This document shows, piece by piece, positions 56,365-64,000 of a DNA stretch of 64,000 nt. Each line of letters starts with the position of its first letter. Within the stretch, counting starts at the first letter, position 1. Source of the DNA: Lantana camara (Eukaryota; Streptophyta; Magnoliopsida; Lamiales; Verbenaceae); assembly GCA_037501455.1 (NCBI GenBank), contig CM074865.1, forward strand, positions 6,459,001 through 6,523,000, read 5' to 3'. Under the pieces are notes generated by a model, which was not told where the DNA came from, ran no database searches, and saw only the letters and a program-made list of their open reading frames with translations. Position numbers and translations under genes: made by a program.

Positions 56365-56660
56365 GTAAATAATGTATTTGACCTTACTCACCCCTAAAAT
56401 TTAGTTGTAGAGGAGAGAATTGTCAAGTCATATTGAACTCCCCATATATTATATATTGAACTCCCCATCCAGCCATTATATATTGAGCTCTCCACATCTA
56501 GGATTGCCCAGCCATTATATATTATCGGATCATCTGGTGGGATACCATAATGAATAATATGTTTGGTCTTACTCACCCCTAAAAACTAATTGATGAGGGA
56601 AGAGTTATCAAATCATTATATATTGAATTCCACAATTTCTATTATTCGATACGGGAACAA
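56365..56660 (-). mobile_element. Decayed TRIM-like element, same family as 9900-10587
   Basis: Read on the minus strand: CGAATAATAG, TTCAATATATAATG, TAGTTTTTAGGGGTGAGTAAG, then ATGGTATCCCACCAG (a decayed primer site), and a second LTR-like segment with AATATATAATGG repeats and TAGGGGTGAGTAAGGTC. This matches the LTR of the 9900 array. Confidence 0.65.
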
Positions 56661-56799
56661 TTTTTTTTGCACCGGTCAAAGAGATTCTCTTAAAAGGCGG
56701 TGATTATCATCGATTATCAATATGTGGTTGGTTAGTCACCATTGACGACTCTGAACCTACCCCTCACATGACCTTTTTGTTTTTGGTTTTTCTATGAAT

Positions 56800-57165
56800 A
56801 GTACCTAAAAGTTGAAAAAATTCCCTTTAACTCCCCATTTTTAAAAAAGTTCTTATTTGCTCCCTAAATGACAGGCCAAATTCCCTTTAACTCCCCATGG
56901 TTGTATAAAAATTCAAGAATTGCGTACCCGAACCCCGAAATCACGTACTTAAATACCCAAATGATGTATTTGCCCCCAAATACATTATTTGGGCATTTAA
57001 GTACTTAATTTCGGGGTTCGGGTACGCGATTCTTGAATTTTTATACAACCTTCCAAAAAAACGGGGAGTAAAGAGGAAGTTTGATTTTCATCTGGGGAGT
57101 TCAGAGGAACCTTTTTGAAAGTGGGGAGTAAAGAGGAATTTGAATTCCCATATGGGGATTTTTCA
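56800..57165. mobile_element. MITE with a 152-base hairpin core
   Basis: 56899-57050 is an almost perfect hairpin (arms about 72 bases, starting GGTTGTATAAAAATTC, short CCCC-centred loop). Outside it, AACTCCCC-type and GGGGAGT-type repeats are arranged in inverted fashion (56825-56898 and 57058-57130). Non-coding. Confidence 0.75.
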
Positions 57166-57800
57166 GGAATTTCCTGTTCTTTTTTTTGTGGAAATGATGA
57201 TTGGATTCGAGTTAGAATTAAAAAAAAATTAGAAATAATAAAACTTCATTCAATGACCCCAAGAAAACACACACCTCACATAACTATGAAATATAATAAG
57301 GAAAAATTACAAAAATGAGATACAAATTACCTTCAACTAGCATTTTGATACACTACATTTTTTCGACAGCAAAATAATCTGATAAATCTGAAAATTTTGC
57401 AATTTGAGAATAAAATTTGCCGAAACAGGGAAAAATCACCCATGTACATTATGTGTCATACTTAAATTGTGTATGTGTCATGTTAAGTAGGCATGGACAA
57501 TTTATTGTCCATGTAAGAACCACATAAGCTATTTATTATTTTAAAACTTTATAGATAAATATGAGAAAATTATTAATTTAGTCCCATAATGTAATCCATT
57601 TTCAATTTTGATCCCAATAATTGTCATGTTCTCACTTTACGTCCCATAAAGTCACTTTTTTCTTAAATTAGGTTCTATTGACCAATTTCATTCCAAATTT
57701 AACGTTTGACAGTTAAAAATGTTACTTTTTATCATATTTTTTTTAAAAAAATTACTTTTTACCCCGTTAAAAATTTACTTTTAATTGTTAAAGCAAATTT
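57166..57800. other. Spacer with one arm of an inverted-repeat element
   Basis: 57575-57770 has the GTCCCATAA/TTTTGATCCC/GTCCCATAAAGTC pattern of Mutator-like arms (compare 14421-14540), but no inverted partner is in view. No gene. Confidence 0.4.
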
Positions 57801-57803
57801 TAT

Positions 57804-57857
<54 letters not shown>

Positions 57858-58038
57858 CTATACTATACGTATATTATATATATGTATATGCATATTATAT
57901 ATTATATGTATATAAGTATTATATTATATATGTACATGTTATGTATGTGTATGTACGTATTATAATACATAATACATATATATAATATATATTATATATA
58001 TTTTAAAATATTATATATATATATATGTAATATTCGTG

Positions 58039-58084
<46 letters not shown>

Positions 58085-58132
58085 GTATTATAAATGTATA
58101 TATATATTATAATATATGATACATATATATAG
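57801..58132. repeat. TA-rich microsatellite
   Basis: About 330 bases of imperfect (TA)n with TATG and TACG interruptions. gypsy-2 begins directly after TATAG (58128-58132). Confidence 0.92.
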
Positions 58133-58994
58133 TGATAAGGCATAAAACTACGTTCGAATCAGAGCCATCCACGTGTCAACACCTGTCGATAGATGAACTG
58201 GACGCTAGCGTTGATGGGCTCGCAGGTCATCCCAGCCCACTCCTTTGCTTATTAATGCAGGCCCATGAGCCTCGGCCAACTATTCAAGTAAAGGGTTCAA
58301 ACTGTCAAACTGACGTTCACACCGCGGCCCTCAGAGCCACCCTTTCCAGGAAGACATCCGCTCGAGGGCAAACCCCTGCTGCTCGGGACTTGGACGCTCA
58401 AAGACCATCCACCGTGGGGAACCCAACCGTGTGTCCATCGAGCGTCACCAACGCTCGAATATGATCATCTCCGCCGCGAGGGGTCCCAACTCTAGCAAGG
58501 TGGACCTTGGACCTTCCCTGCGCACGACCCTCGCTAACAACCTCTGACACAGAGGTAGTGCGCACCTTGTACCTGACACGCCGCCTGCTTTTCATGGATG
58601 TCACTTTCATGCCCTTACAGATCGCCACGTGTTAGGGCAACACAGGTTTGGGACCACTCAGACAATTACCCAGTTTACCCTCACCCCTAACATATATATA
58701 GGGAAGAACACTTGCATTCTCTCCCAAGTCATCTTCCACAATCCTCGCTGCACTCATTGTTCTGGGCACTTTTCCTCCATTTTCCCTCATCTTCTCCAGT
58801 CTTGTGATTACTCTTATCTCAGTTGCATCACCCCCTGCACTTTGCATTCTTGGTGTTATCCTAGCTGGAAGAACCCACGCTCAAAGAGGAAACCCAGTTC
58901 CTGAAGCTCTTACGCCTGTGATGGTCTTTCCCTTCTCATACAAATATTGAAAGTGTTGTTGCATTTAGGAAACTCACATTTTCCTGTACCATCA
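58133..58994 (+). repeat. 5' LTR of gypsy-2
   Basis: 862 bases, TGATAAGG...CCATCA. Homologous to the gypsy-1 LTR but clearly diverged. TATATATAGGGAAGAAC near 58691 is the TATA region. Confidence 0.88.
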
Positions 58995-58998
58995 TTTT

Positions 58999-59016
58999 TG
59001 GCGCCGTCTGTGGGAA
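58999..59016 (+). other. Primer-binding site of gypsy-2
   Basis: TGGCGCCGTCTGTGGGAA, identical to gypsy-1, four bases after the LTR. Confidence 0.88.
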
Positions 59017-59093
59017 ACCATCAACATCTTCTTCGTTTTCATCAGATTCTTCCTTTGAAAGCTAGTTGAGATATAACACCTCCTTTTTCAAAC

Positions 59094-61543
59094 ATGGTAA
59101 CTGCAACAAGGTCTGGAGCGGTAGGAGGCAAGGATGCTCTCCCCCCAGTCAACGAAGAGAATGCAGGCAATAACGCTCCCGCCGGAGGTACACCCCCGCC
59201 CACTGCCGGAGATGGGGCCGGGAACACGAAAATTGTCGCTGCCGCTCTTCCCCCCGTTGGAAACGAGGTAGGAGGCTCCGTCTTTGTCCCTCCTCCCCAA
59301 ACTTTCACCCAAAATGCTCCTGCCCCTCACCCCGGTATGTATTCCATGGCCATGCCACCGCCGAGATATACTTACATGCCTGCCGAGATGATGCCCGGAA
59401 TGATGCCCATGGCACAGCCTTACCAGGTAGGAATGTTGAATCTCCCTTTGTCACTACCTAGGGAGATACAGGGAGTGGAAATGCCCCAAATGACTACCCA
59501 ACAACTTCAAGCGCTTTACTCGCAATGTGAGGGTCAGGCGGTCCAGAACGTCTGGGAACACTTCACCACGGTTTATTTCCCATCATTGGCTGGCGCTCGA
59601 ACGGCCCCACCTCGTGGAGGGCTCCCCGCTCACCCTTTGACTATGGCCCAAAACGCGTTGAGGGCCCAGCAACCTCCCCCACCGCCGATTCAAGAAAATG
59701 AGTCCCCCCCCCCCCCCCGAGGGTCCAGCAAGGGCAGCAGCCCGCTGGAAATGAGAGGGCCCCTCAAAATGAGAGGGTCGGAGACAATGAAGAGGTCCAA
59801 TCGAGGGCCACAGAAAGGGCAAACCGCAGAAATGTAGGTGACCCTCAGCTTGCCACTGTGCAGGACCAGCTTAAGGGGCTCCAGAATGTGGTGGAGCAGC
59901 GCTCTCGAGCAAGGTCTCAAGTCCCCCGCGATGGGGACGAGAGGTCCAGGGCCAGAGACGCTCGCCGACCACGTAGCCCAGATTCTCGCCGTCGAAGAGA
60001 AGCCAGCTATGAGGATCCTGAGGACAGGGATTACAGAATCGTGACGGGCGACTCTCCCCTCATCGAGGAGGTATTGATGACCCGTGCGGGGAAGGGTAAA
60101 ATCCCCACGTCCGTCAACAGATACGATGGGACCACTGATCCAGCTGAGCATCTGGACCACTTTGTGCACCTGATGCATTTGTATGACCATCCTAGCAACT
60201 ATTGGGCCAAGGTGTTTGTCACTTCCCTCACTGGAATGGCCTAAGACTGGTACAAGAAGCTTCCCCCGCGCTCAATCCGAGGGTATTATGATTTGACAGA
60301 TGCTTTCATAAGCCACTTCAACTCTTTGAAGGCACCAGCCCCCGCAGCGACCGCTCTCTACAGCTTGGTCCAGGGACCAAACGAGACGCTCAGGTCCTTC
60401 ATGGGAAGGTTCAACAAGGAAATTTTATTGGTGGAGAAGCCCTCGATGGATTTCTTGAGGCACGTTCTCTTTGTAGCTATCAACTTGAAGCACTATGTCA
60501 GCAAAGAGTTTGTGGAAGAGGTAGCCAAGAAAAAGCCACGTTCGTTGATGGAGATTCGGGAGATAGCGGACTCTTTTTTCACCCTTGAAGATATGTACAT
60601 CGCGAGGGATCAGAAAATGGCGAACGCCCCTCGCCCCAGCAAAGCCCCCGAGGACAGAGGAGATTCTAGCAGGGGTCGCCGCCGTAGCCCTATTCCCGCT
60701 CGCCGTAATTCCTCACCGCCGCGTAAGTTTGAGCGCGTTCCCCTCAACCGCCCAATCGCCGAAGTTTATTCCATGACGGATAAAAAACTGTTCAAGAGAC
60801 CGCCCAGGTTGAGGGAAACTGAGGCTCAGAAGCGCTCTGGAAAATACTGCGCTTTTCATAAACAGAAAGGGCACGATACCAACGAGTGCCGCCAACTTGA
60901 GGACGAGATTCAGAGGCTTATCGCTGGAGGGCACCTCAAGGAGTTTATAAAAGTGCTGGAAAGATTCGATGAACATTGCGCTGAACGAGCGCGTGGTAGA
61001 AGAAGGAGCCGTTCACGCTCACGTAGTCCTCGCCACCACCACACCGAATCAAGCGACCGCGGCAAAGGGAAAGCTGCGGATTTGGAGAATCAACCTTTCG
61101 CGGTCATCCACATGATCGCAGGAGGGCCCTCGGGAGGCGACTCTAATGCCTCCCGACGCCGCCACATTCGGAGTTATGATCAGAGGTCATCCCTGCCTAA
61201 GCCTGTGCTCTCCGTTGGCAACCTTCCATGCTCGAAAGAGAACGACATTGTAGGGTTCACCGAGAAGGATTTGGAACATATTGTAACACCCCATGGGATT
61301 GGTGAAACCTCTGACTGTCCCATGGTGGTTAGTTTAGACGTCCATAACCATGTTGTAAAGAGGGTTTTAGTTGATAGTGGAAGTTCTGTGAACGTTCTCC
61401 CTTACTCAACGTTTCAGAAATTGAACATAACAAACATTCCTCTCCAACCTCTCAAGACAGCCCTCGTTGGCTTTGGAGGTTCGGAGATTATCCCTCAGGG
61501 ACAGATTCACTTGGCCACCTCTTTTGGTCGCACCCCACAGTGA
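59094..61543 (+). pseudogene. gypsy-2 gag and protease
   Basis: Starts MVTATRSGAVG like gypsy-1. A run of 15 C (59704-59718) shifts the frame; true coding continues in another frame to TAA at 60242-60244 (glutamine position of GMAQDW in gypsy-1). It reopens to TGA at 61541-61543. Landmarks: gag core SLKAPAPAATALYSLVQGP, zinc motif YCAFHKQKGHDTNEC, protease VLVDSGSSVNVLP. Confidence 0.9.
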
Positions 61544-63560
61544 AAAACTTTGAGCGTACTTTACACCGTCGTTGAGGTGGACCTCCCCTACAACATCATC
61601 ATTGGGCGCCCAGCCCTCGTGCATTTCAAAGCAATAATCTGCACTTATCATCAGAAAATTAAGTTCCCAACTCCCGAGGGTACGGGCGAAGTTCTGTGCA
61701 ATGTCAAAGAAGCTTGGGAATGTTACGTGCTTTCCCTTCGAAGCCATAAGCCCAAGCAGACCATTCAGGCGGGATCTACCAAAAAATCGGTTGACTTCCC
61801 CAAATTGGACGAGGATGGTCCAGAACGCAAAAGGGCCAAGCTGTACAAAAAGAAGAATAAAAAGAAGACCCCCAGCGGAGCCCAACGCCCGGAAGACGGG
61901 CCACTAGGGGCCGTCGAGGGATCTTCCTCTCAGAACGAGGGTGACGGGCCCTCGGGTGAGGGAGAGGGCAGGCTTACTGGAAAGAAATGAGCGCTCGAGG
62001 CTCCCAGGCCTGAGGCTCGTATCGAGCCTACTGAAAAGTTTTTGACCATAGAGTTAGAGCCGGGGAATCCAGATAAGACCACCCAGATTGGCTCTAACCT
62101 CGACGGTCCCTCCCAGGTTATGATGATTGATTTTCTCCGAGAGAACCTCGACGTATTTGCTTGGAAAGCTTCTGATCTCACTGGGATAGATCCGAGCGTT
62201 ATAGTCCACAGGCTGAACGTGGACCAGACCTTCAAGCCTGTTAAGCAAAAGAAAAGGGATGTCCACGGTTTCAGAAAACGGGTTATTGAAGAGGAAGTGG
62301 TGAAGCTCCTTGACGCCCGGTACATTGAGGAATTTTATATCCAGAATGGCTCTGCAACGTGGTGCTCGTTCCCAAGAGCGCTAACAAATGGCGAATGTGC
62401 AATGACTTTACTGACCTCAATAAGGCGTGCCCCAAAGACCCTTATCCCCTACCGAGGATCGACCAACTGGTGGATTCGACAGCTGGGTGTGAGCGTATGA
62501 GCATGATGGATGCCTTCCAGGGTTATTATCAGATCTTTATGGCACCCGAGGATCGCCCCAAAACCTCGTTTGTTGTGCACTTGGGCGTTTACTGTTTCAA
62601 AGTCATGCCGTTCGGGCTCAAAAATGCAGGGGCAACTTACCAACGCCTTGTCAATAAGATGTTCGAACGCAAAATTGGAAAATCTATGGAGGTATATGTG
62701 GACGACATGATAGTCAAGAGTGAGCGTCAGGAATCCCATCTGGAAGATCTCAAACGAACCTTCAACATTCTACGCCAGTATGGAATGAAGTTGAACCCTT
62801 CTAAGTGCACATTCGGCGTTCGGGGTGGAAAATTCTTGGGATACATGGTCAGTCAACGTGGCATAGAGGCAAACCCGGAGAAGATTAAAGCAATTCTTGA
62901 TATTCCATCCCCTCGGAATGTAAGGGAAGTTCAAGTGCTGGTGGGAAAGATTATCTCGTTGAACAGGTTCATCTCCCGCTCGGCAGACAGAAACTTGCCC
63001 CTTTTTCAAAATTTTGCGCAATGCACGCAATTTCGCTTGGAACGAGGAATACGAGAAGGCTTTGCAAGATATGAAGCTTTACCTCACGAGTGCACCACTG
63101 TTGACCAAGCCTAGCCCGGGGGAGAAACTGATTATTTACCTTTCAGTTTCCGTGGAGGCTACGAGCACTGTCTTAGTGGCTGTCCGTGAGTGTAAACACA
63201 TGCCGGTTTACTATTTGAGCAAAACTTTGAAAGGAGCAGAAAAGAGATACATGGAAATAGAGAAATTCGCTTTTGCACTCGTTAATGCGTCTCGAAGGCT
63301 AAGGCCATATTTTCAGGCTCATTCTATCACAATCCTCACCGACCAACCACTCAGACAAGTACTGTCCAAGCCAGACGTATCAAGAAGGTTAATCAAATGG
63401 TCCATTGAGCTCAGCCAATTCGACATCATATTCGAGCCTCGTACGGCTATACAGGCTCAGGCAGTAGCAGACTTATTAGCGGAGCTATTCAATTTAGATA
63501 TCGAGGCACCAGCAGAAGAAGGGTTATGGCTCCTGCACACAGATGGCTCCTCGACCTCGT
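61544..63560 (+). pseudogene. gypsy-2 reverse transcriptase and RNase H
   Basis: YNIIIGRPAL, a Lys-rich linker, TGA at 61988-61990 (arginine in gypsy-1), frameshift near 62335, the palm YVDDMIVKS (from about 62695), an extra T near 63005 shifting frame again, then RNase H (EATSTVLVAV, LTDQPLR) ending DGSSTS at a stop before a G run. Confidence 0.9.
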
Positions 63561-64000
63561 AGGGGGGGGAGCCGGGGTGACCTTCAGAGACCCTCACGGC
63601 ACGGAAGTGGATTACGCTATTAAGTTAGCGTTCCAGATCACCAACAACGAGGCTGAGTATGAGGCTCTGATCCAAGGGCTATGGATAGCCCTCCAGAATG
63701 GTGCCGCTCGTATAACTGCTTATGTTGACTCCCAGTTGGTCGCGAGTCAAATTGATGGCACTTATGAGGCTCGAGAAGCCACTATGATGCAGTATTTAGC
63801 GAGGGTTAAAAGTGTGATCGCCAAGTTCAAAGAGTTCCATTTGTTGCAGGTTCCCCGAGCAGAGAACGAACGTGCTGACGCTCTTTCCAAATTTGCTTCA
63901 GCCTTGATGACTCACGTGAGCGCTCGGTCACGTTCCTCAGGATGGAGAAACCGCTGATTAGTAAGGAAGAATCCTCGAGCGAGGGACCTGCCCAAGCGAT
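63561..64000 (+). pseudogene. gypsy-2 archaeal-type RNase H, partial
   Basis: ITNNEAEYEALIQGLWIAL and YVDSQLVASQIDG, then HLLQVPRAENERADALSKF. It is read in the -1 frame relative to the preceding RNase H. A stop follows at 63955-63957, and the window ends shortly after. Confidence 0.88.

Larger units (their letters stand above)
58133..64000 (+). mobile_element. Second Tat-lineage element gypsy-2, 5' part
   Basis: Same family as gypsy-1 but on the plus strand: LTR, identical primer site, gag, protease, reverse transcriptase, RNase H and second RNase H. Integrase, the antisense ORF and the 3' LTR lie beyond the window. Coding is broken by several C-to-T-type stops and homopolymer slips. The 5' target repeat would be TATAG. 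Confidence 0.93.

Noticed and set aside
57801..58132. Replication origin or matrix-attachment site
   Set aside because: Plain TA microsatellite; nothing beyond AT content supports a function.
59690..60190. 166-codon minus ORF
   Set aside because: Shadow of gypsy-2 gag.

Overview
The window is nuclear DNA of a flowering plant, most likely a eudicot. It is AT-rich, dominated by plant-type transposable elements (Ty1/copia, Ty3/gypsy of the Tat lineage, TRIM, Mutator-like, hAT-like and Helitron sequences), and carries a plant cytosolic sulfotransferase (SOT) family. There is no bacterial-style gene organisation, no rRNA or tRNA gene and no CRISPR array. The species cannot be named from the sequence.

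The only convincing host genes form a tandem SOT array, all on the minus strand: SOT4 (53562-54524), SOT3 (51214-52170), a broken SOT2 (22631-26076), SOT1 (8686-9639) and a C-terminal remnant (8210-8566). SOT1, SOT3 and SOT4 are single-exon, full-length ORFs (317-320 codons). The other two belong to a second subtype and are both dead. The predicted enzymes move sulfate from PAPS to small acceptors; the acceptor cannot be read from sequence. The genes were once closely spaced: without its insertion, SOT2 and SOT3 would lie about 0.7 kb apart.

Layout. 1-877: a duplicated fragment of unknown origin and old LTR-like sequence. 878-7547: a very young copia element (copia-1; near-identical LTRs, AGGAC target duplication). 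7553-9640: duplicated SOT 3' flank, SOT remnant, SOT1. 9900-10590: a tandem TRIM-like mini-retrotransposon array. 11394-12649: a Mutator-like fold-back element. 13397-20725: a probable Helitron containing a Mutator-like element (itself carrying another Mutator-like element, a PB1-like gene remnant and a short retroposon) and a LINE tail. 20785-21108: hAT-like MITE. 22631-26076: SOT2 split by a deleted copia derivative. 26527-50937: an old copia (copia-2, GAAAT target duplication) opened up by nested insertions, including a Mutator-like element holding a solo LTR and two nested MITEs that enclose a complete Tat-type gypsy (gypsy-1, 32873-45348). 51214-54524: SOT3 and SOT4. 55660-58132: fold-back elements, a TRIM relic and a TA microsatellite. 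58133-64000: the 5' part of a second Tat-type gypsy (gypsy-2), running off the window.

The most unusual content is in gypsy-1. A multi-exon ORF lies antisense between integrase and the 3' LTR, a second polypurine-like tract precedes it, and both gypsy copies share a -1 reading-frame offset at the start of the extra, archaeal-type RNase H domain. All LTR comparisons, splice sites and break positions were read by eye.
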